Origin: Sthenelais limicola | Lineage: Eukaryota; Annelida; Polychaeta; Phyllodocida; Sigalionidae | DNA: 64,000 bases | Assembly: GCA_942159475.1 (NCBI GenBank) | Contig: OW804096.1 | Span: forward strand, 129,694,941-129,758,940 | Reading direction: 5' to 3' | In this document: positions 9,616-21,800 of the stretch, piece by piece | Layout: each line of letters begins with the position of its first letter | How positions within the stretch are numbered: the stretch's first letter is position 1 | The notes under the pieces: model-generated | What the model was told of the DNA's origin: nothing | Databases searched by the model: none | What the model saw: only the letters and a program-made list of their open reading frames with translations | Program-made: the position numbers and the translations under genes

Positions 9616-12014
9616 ATGGCCATTTCCACCAATTTGACAACATTTCGGCCCCTAGATCCCCCCTGAGCACCCAAAAATAATTTGTGCATTAATCAGTTAA
9701 TTTGTTGTTTTCTATCAACCTTATATATATATGCGCATTAAACTGCCAAGTTTGGAACCAATCTGATTATTAGTAATTTTTGTACAGGGGGTCAAAAAAT
9801 AGATCCCAAACATGAAAAAAAATGCCAAAAATAGCATGTCTCTTTCTGTGATCACAACTATAGTCCATCACAGATGGTGTCGGTATGGTACAATATTCAT
9901 TGTCATTTTTTTCATTTATAAAAACGATAAAATGATGATATTCTCATAAGATCCCAAAGGAGAATAAAAAACCTTTTCGAATGGTATATGGAAAACAAAC
10001 CTTCATTCATGGGATCATTATGAAAATCAGTGAAGAAAAACGGTGACGGACAAAAACTCCCCCATTTTCTAAAGATACATTTTTAGATTAATTAGGAACA
10101 TCGGTCGATTTTTTTCTTTTTGTTTCAATATACCCATGTGTCCATCTTTCCAATTTGAAACTATTTCATTAGAATCGTCCATATACAGTATATCTGCCTC
10201 AAAGTACCTCTATCCAAGAATGAATGAACCTCATACTATACCTGAAATAAAAAACATCAATGTTGACACACTAATTACTATTATATTTAGAGCACTTATG
10301 TTCAACCTAGGGTCATATTGTGACGGCAAGAGACAAAACACATTTTGCTGTAGGCATTATGTGAAAACTACTTTGAAATTATGAATATTGATCTACGTAG
10401 GCAATGAATGCAATAATAAATGTCAAATTTAAAGTTTATTATTAAAGTAATGGCTCATATGGCCTATAAACCTCAAAATATGTGTGATGCGGGAGACATT
10501 ACCCCGAGTTCCCACCACTTTTTGCTGCCATGTTATTTCTCTGCTACTATTCAAGAAAAACTCAAATCAATACATTTGATGCTCTAAACATATCAAATCC
10601 TAGGCATTTTATCATTATTCGTCATAATTAGATAACAAAAGTTATTTTTTTTAAATTCCACCTTAGGCACAAAGTGGAGAAAGACATAACTCGAACAAGC
10701 GATATATGCGATAAGAGACAGTACCCACTCTGAAATTTTCCTATTTTTTATGGCTTTCACCCTAAAAATCTTTTTTTTTTGCAATTTCTTTTCACACAAA
10801 TTATCTACAAGTAATCTACTATCATGACAAATAATTCATTTTCATGATTATTTTAAAATTCAGCAATTCCACAGTACAGTGACAGTCAAAAAACAGATTT
10901 TTGCCCCCAAAATGGGATTTAATCAAATCTTTTAAAAATTTAGGTAAAAAGGCCATTAATGTGGTTCCACAGGTTGGTGGAACCATTCAATCACCAAAAA
11001 AATCAAATTGAAAGTAATTAATTTGTATTAAGATGATATAAGGTATGGGAACCCCAGTAAATATCACTCCATCACGTTTTTTTAAGTACTTTGTTTATTC
11101 TTTACCCAACGCGTTTCGGCCCAACTCGGGCCTTCATCAGGGGTTGTGCATAACAGCAGAATTCCTTAGGTTTATATAGCGTGAGATGTGTTACACATGT
11201 GTACACATGTGTAAAATGTGTTGCGAGCGTTATGATTGGTATTAATTTGTATTAATGTCAATGTCCCAATTTATTTTTAATAATATTTAAGCCTATGTGT
11301 ATGTTGTATTTATATGTGTGTCGATTGTTTACTTATTTTCTGGTCGATCATTTGAGAGGTGGTAGGGAGGGGGTCTGACCCCTGGGCAGAGAGAGCTGAT
11401 GCAATGTCTCTGGATGATGAAATCCCCCAGCGACATTGCATGTGAACTACTCCGCCATTAACCTGGAGGCTGATGCAAGGGGCAGTGCATTCTCAACAGC
11501 CCTGGTGGCTGACGAAATGCCCACTGAACATTGCAGTACGCCCGGGAAGGATGATGAAATGCATCCCAAGTCTGGTGCAATACCTAGAATATATAAGGGC
11601 CCCCAGTCACTGTATAGGCAGACTTCTCCTGAAGAGCTGTACTACCGTATGCTGTATGATGATAGACTGACTGGAAGCCCTGCCACCTTGAACACTGACC
11701 ATGCTATAACTTGCTATACATGAATATTGTGTTATATTGAAGTCCAATAAAAGAAGCCATTCTGTACTCCACGCCTTACCTTATACCTACTGAAACTACA
11801 AGCCAAGCACTATATCCCATTGAGACATCTAACCAATTGAAGCTACCCCTATTTATAAGTACATCGCGAGAGATCCGAGTAATTAGAGTAACTCCGTAAT
11901 CCAATAGTAGTAATCCCTGATTGTAGTGTCTACGCTCTACAGACATTAACATTAAGCCCATTTAATCACGTTCCATGCTAGGGGGCCAAATGTCAAATTG
12001 GTGGAATTGGCCAT
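9616..12014. mobile_element. 2.4-kb segment bounded by ~38-bp inverted repeats, probable transposon
   Basis: The left end (9616-9655, 'atggccatttccaccaattt' then 'gacaacatttcggcccctag') reappears inverted at 11978-12014 ('ctagggggccaaatgtcaaa' then 'ttggtggaattggccat'). The arms match at most positions. The interior has no long open frame; it holds an internal hairpin (10963-10984, GGTTCCAC/GTGGAACC), a hammerhead-like core on the minus strand (11111-11140), and a 95-codon plus-strand frame (11436-11723) followed by AATAAA at about 11747. The family is not recognised. It may be a non-autonomous DNA transposon, or nested elements that include a Penelope-like fragment. Confidence 0.5.
11111..11140 (-). 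ncRNA. Hammerhead-ribozyme-like core, probably of Penelope-like origin
   Basis: On the minus strand the sequence reads CTGATGA, then A, then stem II GGCCC-gagtt-GGGCC, then GAAAC and GCGT. CUGAUGA, a closed stem II and GAAA in this order are the conserved catalytic core of hammerhead ribozymes. Similar 'ctgatgaa...cgaaacgcgt' segments are known from the terminal repeats of Penelope-like retroelements. I could not find a convincing upstream strand for stem III directly before a UH cleavage site; the nearest candidate is CACGCTA about 45 bases upstream on that strand, one base out of register. It may be a degenerate or inactive copy. Confidence 0.4.
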
Positions 12015-12039
12015 GGTATAATGATAGGAATATGGTGAT

Positions 12040-12660
12040 TTGAGAAATAATGAGAAATGATAAGAAATTATCTATAATAAAGAAGAATCTTTGTAAGAGG
12101 TGGGAGTGAAGGCGAGTGCGAGCTGAGCAACATGGTCACCATTTATTGGGCGAGGTAGTATTTCTTTATTTTGGTTTTGAACTGATTAAAATCAGGTATA
12201 TTTCTCAGGCGAATGGGTAAATTATTCCAAATATTCGTCGTTTGGTAATGAAGCGATAGCCAGTAAAATGGCACTTTTGGTGAGGCTTTCCCTTATTATG
12301 GATGGCTGATATATGCGATATTAGAGTGATTTGGTTAAAATATGGCTTTGCTCAAGGAAGTTCAGTTTTTTAATGTATGCTCTTATTCCCAAATAGGAAT
12401 ACTAAATTGTTACAAACATACCGGTACTCGATGTCTTCCTTGTTAATTTTGATAGAAATAGGTTTCCTTTTCCTTCTCTCCAAATAACATGGCTTTAGTT
12501 TTTTTTGTTTATCAGGATTTGTTTCGTATGGACCAGTCATAGAAGACAATAATCCAAATCACTGTTCATTTTTCTAGTTAATTCATTTTGGTCATTACCT
12601 GCTGCGTAAAGAACAGTATCATCTGCATATAGTTCTGGTGGATGTTGCCTTTCGTTTGAC
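12040..12660 (-). pseudogene. Decayed non-LTR retrotransposon reverse transcriptase fragment
   Basis: The minus strand at about 12650-12540 encodes a PELYADDTVLYAAGN block, the catalytic YADD box of a reverse transcriptase. About 100 bases on, another frame gives W-x3-NKS-(stops)-TKKTKAMLFGEKEKE, like the thumb motif W-x3-NKL-x-LN-x2-KTK-x-MLFG of Jockey/CR1-type LINEs. At about 12230-12130 a third frame reads NNLPIRLRNIPDFNQFKTKI, the usual LINE C-terminal tail. Frameshifts and stops separate the blocks, so it is a dead copy. The N-terminal endonuclease half is missing. It abuts the right end of the 2.4-kb inverted-repeat segment. Confidence 0.75.
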
Positions 12661-12916
12661 ATATATGTATATTCATGTATTACACTTACACATTATATAC
12701 GAATGAGACCTATCACATGCTGTGAAACTTCGATCAATAAAATGTTAATTTTTGTTTAATATGCACAAGAATGATGTTAGAATTTTGAGGCCCGAGAGAG
12801 TTTGAGAGTAAAAATAATCACAATTCAAAACATTTCTCAACAAGCATTGGATTGATATGATCACATAAACGTGGGGTTGAAGGAAAGACAATCCTACAAA
12901 CGCAGATTTTCAAATA

Positions 12917-12922
12917 TTTATT
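12917..12922 (-). terminator. TBRG1: Candidate poly(A) signal of TBRG1
   Basis: AATAAA on the minus strand, about 410 bases past the TBRG1 stop codon. It would give a moderate 3' UTR. Confidence 0.4.
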
Positions 12923-13331
12923 GTAGATACGACACTAATGATTTGCGGGACATTGCGATACCAACACATGGATAGCAACAAGGACATGCAATACATTTCA
13001 CATAACGATGAACACGGTGGTAAATCAGATCCCCTCTGTCATACATTCGGCGCGATACTAGAAAATATATAACACTAGAGATGTGTATGGCTAACAAAGG
13101 TTAATGAGAAGGGTATATGACGGATAACCTTGCAACTGGGTTGATAGTGGCGAGGTGCCCAGATTGAAGAGGGATCACTGGCATAGAAATGTTAAGTACT
13201 TGTATAGGGACTGGACATTCCTCTCCATAATGACGGAAGTGTCTCGATTGGAGTATTGTCCGTAATAAGGGGGGTTAAATTGTTTAAGTATTGAGACAGA
13301 AACGTTAATCATATGGATGTTATTATTTATG

Positions 13332-16300
13332 TCAAGTATGGGGGGTAGAAATAAGGGGTCCACTTGTAAGGAGAGATCGTAAACTGCTTGGCTCCAAGAT
13401 AGCCGTCACTTGTTGTGGTGTCTGCTCCTGGAATTCGATGGCTGAAATGATACAACATTGAAACGGATTTAACACAAAGGAGTAAAATTAATGCTAACGT
13501 GGTCAACACCCATCCCATCCTCTACCTATTTACTAATCATCTTTTTTTCAAACGAATATTGAAAAGAAATATTCTCAAGTTTAGGAAATTCTGCGAAGGT
13601 TTACATATTATCTTCAATATTAACAGACATGGCAAAGTCCCCCTATATACTAGCCTTCAAAGACGTGATAGAAATTGTGGAATTTTGTGGGAAATTTGGA
13701 GAAATTCAAAGGAAAGACCTTTCCATAACAGATGCATAAACTGCCAATTAAAATAAGCAATTTAATACCAATAAACTCACTTTGAAATAGGGGCGATCGC
13801 TGATGAGCAGCAAAACTAATAACTTCATCTTCATCATGGAACGAAGCTGCAGTATCCATCATTTCTCCTCGGCATACTTCGAATTTTACCCATTTATACG
13901 TAGAACATTTTCGAGCTCCCGGGCAACACTGAATTAAATTTTGAACTGTCGGGTGACATATTCCAAAGAACTCAGCACCTTTGGGTTCGGGAATGTTCAC
14001 AGGATCAATACCTCTGGAAGTATAAGCAGATCAACCAGATCAACCAATTGAAAAAATGAAACCATTAGAATGTTTTAGATAAATCCATGTGACATTGATG
14101 AGTTCGTAATTGACCCATAACGGTATATATGGGTCAGATCTTCAGAAAATGTACATCTCACCTTGACCAATCCTCTCAAGTAACTCACATTTAAGACAAG
14201 AATAAGCTTCAGAATGCAGTTTAACATAACAGAACTGATACTTTAAATCAATGCGATACCAAATATACTCAGATATACCCGGTATTCTTCATTTTCCAGC
14301 CTAATTTAGCAGAATTTCCTAGATGTGTAGAACTGCCAATTGTACATTTTCTGAAAATCTGACCCATATATATATATTACATATATATCTGTAAAATATT
14401 TTAAAACATGAAGATTTCCAACATACCGACAAGAATAAATTACGGAGAGAAGCTGCCTGTGACAATCATCCAGTGTTTCACATGAGAAAACTCGGTCGGG
14501 AGCATCTTCAGGGGAGATTTCGAACTGAAAGCAGAGACAGGCATCAAATGAAAAACAAGCCCACACTTTATGTACTTCAATAGTTTAAAGAAAGATGTGA
14601 ATTGAAAAGTGTGTCGTTTGAGGGGAGTTTATCGATATGTGTTGTTTGTCCATCGTCACAGAAATGATTGATGAAACACTTTATCTAGTGGGATGTAACT
14701 CTCTTACCTTCGGGCATGTGCCTGAATCGAGTATCTTGCAGGTATACAGACATCTCTGAGTAGGATTACGTAAACTTGCATACGTCCTCGTACTGCAGAA
14801 TCCGATGGGGAAGATGTTCTCAACAGAATAATACCCAGTTCGGTCACAGGTGATCTGGACCAAAGAAAATTCAAAATAAAAGATAACAATACAATTGGGA
14901 GCACATGGTCATTATGTGATATGGATAACCATTGTTTCTATAACGAGAAAGACAAAGTAAACTAAACTAGAAAATATCCTTTCTCGAGATATTTCATGAA
15001 TAGATTCTGCATAAATTTGGTGCAGGAAAGGGTAATGTTTAAATGCCATTCCATGCATATCAATATTTGCATTGTGCAAAACCGACTGAAAAATAATTAA
15101 ATATTCAAGTGACCGAGATCATAATGTCAATACTATTTTGGGAGATCACAGAACCCCCCAATACGTAATAACCGGCACTTTACCTCTCCAAGACTGTGTA
15201 TTGTAAGGGGTCCAAGTTCAATAGGGAAAATGGGTCTTCCTGTATTGTCAAGCGGGATTGGTATTACATAGCGTTTGCTGCTACTGGATTTGCTCTTCTT
15301 TTGCTTGGGTTTCGATGGATCCCCTAGAAAGACAATGCATAAAATTATTACACCGTTCTTCAACAGAGTAGTTCAGCTTAAAATATCCCAAAGCGCTTAT
15401 ATAATGGTTAATCCAATAGGATTTAATAAAAGATATCTAAGTATAACCATATAATACACCAATAGGTAGGTCCATTTAAGGCGATTATTATTCATTTCTA
15501 ACCTGTTAAAACGGGCATGGATTCCCTCTTCTCTTTTTTCTTCACAGGGTTTAATTTCTTTCGGCTCTTACTTTTCTCTCCCTCAATTTTTATTTCAGAA
15601 GAAACTGCAGTTAGCACGGCCGGCGGCTTGGCTGATGTTGAAGGTGTGGCACTTGGGAATGGAATAGAAGTAGAGTGTGTTGTGATGGATACCATTTCCG
15701 GCAGCGCCTGATGGTCTTGTAGTCGGCGAAGTAGGAATCTGAAACAAAAACATCGAAGAGCATTTTATTTTCAAATTTCTTAAATTTAAGTCTCATCGTT
15801 ATTTAAAGAGAATATGAGTCGTCACGTTTGACGTAAAAAACTATGATAATTTTCATTAAATTTCTATTTTAATAGATGATAGTGTATGAGCTAGTGGATT
15901 GAGATGTAAGACCTGAGCAATATGTAACCTGGTAAAAACATTAAAAATGACCCATTAGCCAAGCATTGTAAGACACGAGCTCCCGAAACAAGAGTGTATA
16001 AAAATGCTTAATGGAGGGTCTTTGGTGGAACCAGGATTTCCCCATTTGCTCATTGAATAAGGATTCCACAGGGTTCGTGAGAGGCAACGCCACGTCCCTC
16101 TTGACGGTGGCACCCTCTTGCAGGGAATTTAAAAACTATTCAAAAGGGACGAAGAATCCGCATGATGAAACCCTCTGGTAAGCAAAGACACTGAGGGGAT
16201 GATATGCAATAAGAGTCTGTCAGAAAGGGTACTTGCTTAATATCTGATATCAATATTAGTAATTATAATTCTACAATTCACACTTCATCACAACAACAAA

Positions 16301-18781
16301 AAGGGGAAAAAAACGCACTGTGCGGATCTCTATGTTCTCAAAGTGATAACAAGCTAAGTTGTGATATAAACTATGAAAACAACGGGTCACCGTTTGTAAG
16401 GAAAATTATGTTAGTCACAAACCTCCTTTGATCTCGAACTTTGGTAACTTGCTCTTCGGCCTTCGACACTTCGTCGCAGAGGGCAGCATTCAGCTATAAA
16501 GATCCAAGGAAATGAAAAGTTAGAGTAAGAGGGACTCTTCATGTTATCAGCTAAAATAAATCACTAGTACTTAATTCTATGCCAAATGCCTCGACTGCTT
16601 TAACACAATAACGAAAATGAAAATATCCAAGAAAAATCTATGCCCACCCATGCGTTACGATACGTTATTTAGTGTGCAAAGATTTGACCGGAATTTGATA
16701 TCTAGTAAGTAGATATTACCAGGACACCTCTCTCCAAGCGGGTGCTAATAGAGCTTTACTTATATTACTTTTTAAATATGAACCTAAAATCTGTAAATTT
16801 CTTTAAGTTAAAGAAATTTATGGAAATGTGTTAAATTAACACATTTCCATCCATTTCTTTCCGTTAAAAGGGACGTTCATACTTACAAATATCATTCTTT
16901 TAATCAGCTTCTTCAATCGAACATATTTTGTCTTGTATTTGTCCACAGAACCATTGGCAAAGGGGTGCTGGATTTGAGACGGCTTCGGTTTTTCTTTGAC
17001 TAGAGATGTGAATGTCTGAGACGGTTCAAAACTTACAGCTGCTCTGGCTTTCTCCATCTGAAAGGTAAAATACGTGACAATGGTTAGAATAAAAAATCTA
17101 TTTAATGTTAGGTCAAACTTGAAACGAGGTGGTGAAATGACTTATTATAAAACAAATAAAGTAACCCACAGACTTAATACAATATGTGTAGAAATTCTAA
17201 TCAAATTACTTGAGCAGAGGCTCTATAATGCGTTCAACCTAGGCCTAAATCTTTATTGATCCTCACATTTAGATCAATATTTCAGTATCTCACATAATAA
17301 ATCGTTCTATTACGACAGATGCGCCGCCAAACATGTGAAAAAGGCTTTTTCCCGGTGGCATATTATAAAAAGCCCAACATTTCGACACAGCTTACATTTG
17401 CTTCAAGTGGGGAAGAGCCTAGGAAGAGGGAGAGGGAAGGAATTTCTGCGTCACCTCTAGAAACTACATTTTCAATAGATCTACCTTTTTGGACTTAGTC
17501 TTTTATTTTCTAAGTTCTACCCATTTAAATTGCTTTTTATAAAGGATACCCCTAAAAAACGGGGCTCAGCTAGTACTGAATAATCTGATAATCGAGGAGA
17601 CCACATTCGTAAATAACATAAATGCAAGTTTACACCAGATTTTAACATTCAGCTGAACCAGAAAAGGCTGTTCCTGGCATATGAAAGCCGTGGGTGCCAT
17701 TCATTACCGGTAGGCTTACCGGTACTTTTTTATCTATCAATAAAAACACCATTTTGATATTATACCATTAGAAAACAAAATTGATAAATTATAATGTATA
17801 CACTCACCTCCAAAAGGAAAGCAGCTTGTAACGAAGATTTTGACCTGATTCAACATGAAAATAAATATTCGAAATAACAATAAATTCTAATAAGTAAAGG
17901 AATCCTAATATAGGACCAAATATTAATTTATTCAATGAATGATATCAATCAGACTAATATAATATAAATTGTAATTCATGTGAATGATACTTTGTTACAT
18001 TTTTAAGGTGTCACCGATTACTTAAATTCCTTATTATGTCAACAAAGTCTAGGCCCTAAAATGTAAAGCAAAATAACACAACCTTGGGTTTGGTTTTACA
18101 GAATGAAATTTATCAAATAAATTTAAAGATAAATACCCTTGGGCCATCTTAAAAGATGACTTTTAGATGTCTGCAAGCCTTAAACTATCAGCATCCGATG
18201 CATTTCTGAAAGGAAATGTAACAATGATTACTTAGTCTTAATCTTATAGTAGGCTACCTATAGTTGCAACTTGCAGGGGAATTCAGTATACCAAGACCCC
18301 CATCATGCATTCAATTATCGCTCACGCAATGTAACTGCATGGAAATACATTTGCCGATTTTATGTTATTTTGACCATTAAATAAAGTGGTGCAAGTTATT
18401 AAGACAGAATATCTCAACAAAATGGTGATCAGGTCATTGTGGCTCATGCCATTGCCTAGGCCTAATTATCCAGAAAATTCCAGATATAAAATAAACATAA
18501 AACCAAATCAGACAAAATGCCTGACTCGGTCGCATGTTTCAGCTTGGCTTTGGGATTTTTCCGTCGAACATTATAGCTGCTGTGTCGAACATGCAAGATA
18601 AAGATTCTCGAATTCATGTTCTTCAGAAGAAAAAAACTATCATTATCGTACATTCGTCCCACTTGACAATTACAAGACATAGTTCTTACCTGCAACATTT
18701 TTGTTGTGATTCCGAAATAGCAGTTAACTCTGCGGCAGCGAGATTCTCGTCAGGCTCGAGAAATTGGACGAGATGTAACAT
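13332..18781 (-). CDS. TBRG1: Transforming growth factor beta regulator 1 (FYRN/FYRC nuclear protein)
   Basis: Ten coding exons in transcript order: 18781-18690, 17844-17808, 17057-16887, 16493-16423, 15738-15503, 15323-15184, 14854-14708, 14524-14427, 14013-13781, 13441-13332. All join in frame to give 444 aa (human is about 411). Residues about 85-140 form a basic, coiled-coil-like stretch (KYKTKYVRLKKLIKR, then NAALCDE, RRFLLRRL) matching the TBRG1 N-terminal half. A Lys/Ser-rich linker follows. FYRN lies at about 225-270 (RPIFPIELGPLTIHSLGE, then FPIGFCSTRTYASL). FYRC lies at about 300-385 (GAEFFGICHPTVQNLIQCCP, then GARKC and YKWVKFEVC). In mammals the protein is a nuclear growth inhibitor that stabilises p53 through ARF/MDM2; that role here is inferred from orthology. 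The tiny 37-base exon and the first exon lack strong family conservation, so the N-terminus is the least certain part. It is divergently transcribed from DENND1. Confidence 0.88.
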
Positions 18782-18864
18782 GGCCCCCGGAAGAACCCAG
18801 TCACTGTCAAAGGAGGCGGAAGGAACGAAGCATTTAACTTGATTTTATATAAACATCCTGCCAA
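18782..18864. promoter_or_regulatory. Putative bidirectional promoter between TBRG1 and DENND1
   Basis: Only 83 bases separate the TBRG1 ATG (18781, minus) and the DENND1 ATG (18865, plus). It contains CCGGAAG (18787-18793) and GCGGAAG (18816-18822), both with the ETS core GGAA that is typical of divergent housekeeping promoters. There is no clear TATA box at a useful place for both genes. Either both 5' UTRs are very short or the two transcripts overlap at their 5' ends. Confidence 0.6.
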
Positions 18865-21800
18865 ATGGGTTCCAGAATAAGGTATATATGTGTTTTTATG
18901 TGAATATGTCCTGATTTCGTTGGTCGATCAGATCAATTATTGTATTGTGTCTTGAAGAACACTTTTTCTTAGGTGTCGATATGGGATTACGACTGGTTCC
19001 TGCTGGGAGTTAATGATCCAGACTTGAGTCGCGAGTAGGTTATTTTTCTCATGACCTGAGAAGGCGAAAAGGTTTGGGGATTTATTTTCCCGATCCGTTT
19101 ATATCGCCTAGAATTACCTAAGATATAATTGTATTAATGTGTTTGTATATTGCATTGTCGATACGGTTGCTATATAATTCAACACCGAGGCGAGATACAG
19201 TGATGACTGATATGTCTCTGTCCTCAGTAAAGGCCAGTTAGTTAGACTTCAGTTCAGTTGTGCCAGTTGTCTTGCTACGTTTTGCCATTGCATTTGGTTT
19301 GTTCCTCGGGTCTCCGCCCACCAGATTTTTATGGAAACAAACAAATCACTGTATTCTTTAATGCAGTTAAGCAACAAGCACGTATATTAAGGCTGTAGCC
19401 ACTGTAGGTTTAACTCTTTAATAGCTAGGCCTACTGATAGAAGACTAAGAAGTCATTTCCCTGGCCATTGTTTCTGTCCTGATTTTCCCTGAAATCTTGT
19501 TATTGACTATTAAAAATCTAAATTAAATTTATATCAATTATTATACCGTATAGCGTACATAGTAACATCTATAATGTATTATATACCGTCCGTATTGTTT
19601 AAATGTCAATGACAATGGCAGCGTTTAAAACATTAACGCATTATCTAATCCAATTAATTATATTGAGATTAATCCAATTAATTATATTGAGACTGTTCTT
19701 TCTGTAGAGTGTATTTCACTATTTTTATTACCAGGATAGTATGTACAATACATACAGTACTGATGTTATCGTTCTCCATAACCTTTAGCGGATACAACTA
19801 AGGAAGGATACGAACATGCACGTTTATTTAAAGTACATACGAAAAATGTTTATTTAAACTAAAGTACATACGAAAAATAAGAAACTATGTGATACTAGGT
19901 TTTGACTGAGTTCTATATTGTATAGTTTATACAAATAAGTTGATATTAATCACACAAACCTACGTATACAGGTGAGATTGACAGTTATATTGGAATGGGG
20001 GGAGATAAAAAACGAGAGAATAATGACTATTCCAGTAAAAAAAAAGTCTTGTTTTGGTGTCCCATTCAGACATGAAAACTGTTTGATTTATATAGACCTA
20101 CCTCCCTTATTATGTTGTGGATTGTCTTGTTTAATACAGGGAAGATGTCGAAAATATATTCGAGGTCTTCACCGAAATAGCGAAACCGGTAGATTCATCT
20201 CAAGGTACGAATAATAAACCAATGCTTGTATTCTCTTTTATTTTTAATCAAGTTATATATGTGAGTAACTCTAATATGTTCACTACTATGGTCACTGTTT
20301 CATTGTGTCATTTTGAATATTGAATAATATTTAATAAAATATTGTTTTCTTCTAGAGTAAGACGTTTCTCATAATCGACAAAGCTAATTGTTATGCACTA
20401 ATTCCTCTTGCAGATCCATTTGTGTTAACTAAATACCCTGAAGACTATGACGATCAAGTAATTCAAACATCCTTTCATAAGTCGATTTCTGAGTTTGACT
20501 GATTTCCTCGTCTCGAAATTCTATGCAATAAAATATACAAATAGATATTGATAAAAAAGAAATTGTTCGTTTTCAGGAGGTCCTAAATTGTATCCCCAAA
20601 TTTGCCTTCCCCTGTGACACTGAAAGGTAACGAATATTTCTTATTTAAATACTAAACATTATTTCTAGATGGCCATTTCTTTTCCACTGCGGTGGCCCCT
20701 ATAGAGATGTATCGGGCCATTCACTTAAAGCTATACTGTTGGTCTTGTTTCTAGCACCTGGTCTAGTAATCGCCTTTTCTTTAGTTATACACATATATTC
20801 GGCATATACCGGTATATGTAAATGTTATTGTATAAAATATAACAGAACAGTCTTAAAGACACAAATATTGTCGATTAGAATTTGTGGGACATAAACAAAG
20901 TTCTGTCAAATTTTGGGTCCATGGCTACAAATTTGCTGACGCTGTCTATACTGTCTATATAGTGTAAGCAGGCCGATCAGTGTTAAAAAATCGCTTCAAA
21001 AAGTGGTTGTCACTTTTCAAAATATGGTTGTCCGACATAAAATATTTGGTTGTCTGCTCACACTAAAAATAAATTGATATGTATGGACATCTCCGAGGTA
21101 TAGGGTGAGCTGCGGTAGCATATTGGATATATATGAATATCAATCGAACGAGAGTCTAGTCTATAGGATAACCTAGCTCTATCAATAAAAAAACAAAGAT
21201 TCGCTCTGTTTAGACGTAACTTTAAATGAGAGAAACATGGGTTTATATATTCATTATACACGCATGCGGAAATATGAGCCAATCAACATACATTAACTAT
21301 AGATAATTAACATTAACCAATAGATATGAGTGTCTTTTGAATAAAGATCCGATGTTGGACAAAAAAACTATAGTATATATTAACCATAAAAGGACCACAG
21401 GGGGTCGCTGTATTCAACCAATAGTACATGATCATATTAACATAAGAATGTTAGACCAATAGCCTAAAAGTTAAGAAATGAGACAAGACATTATTCATTA
21501 AAAAGACATAGTTTTGGAGGTGTCCAATCAGACCGTTTGACTCATTGTGCTATTGGCCTAATTGGGTGTAACCTAAATACTCATGGTCCACCTAGTGTGT
21601 GACCTTGGACCTATAGTCCTACATAAACATAGACATGAATATTCATAAACAGATGCGTTTATACGATAATATATTTTACATTAATAATATCCCGTTATGC
21701 TATTGCATACTATTATGTAATACCTTTATTAATATTGCGGGAACAATTCTGGTCGTGACAAAATAAAACATGGTTGGATAACTTTATATCATTTTAAGAT

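Noticed and set aside
11411..11475. C/D-box snoRNA-like arrangement (ATGATGA followed by CTGA)
   Set aside because: No terminal stem pairs around the boxes, and it lies outside any host intron; similar words recur in the same stretch.
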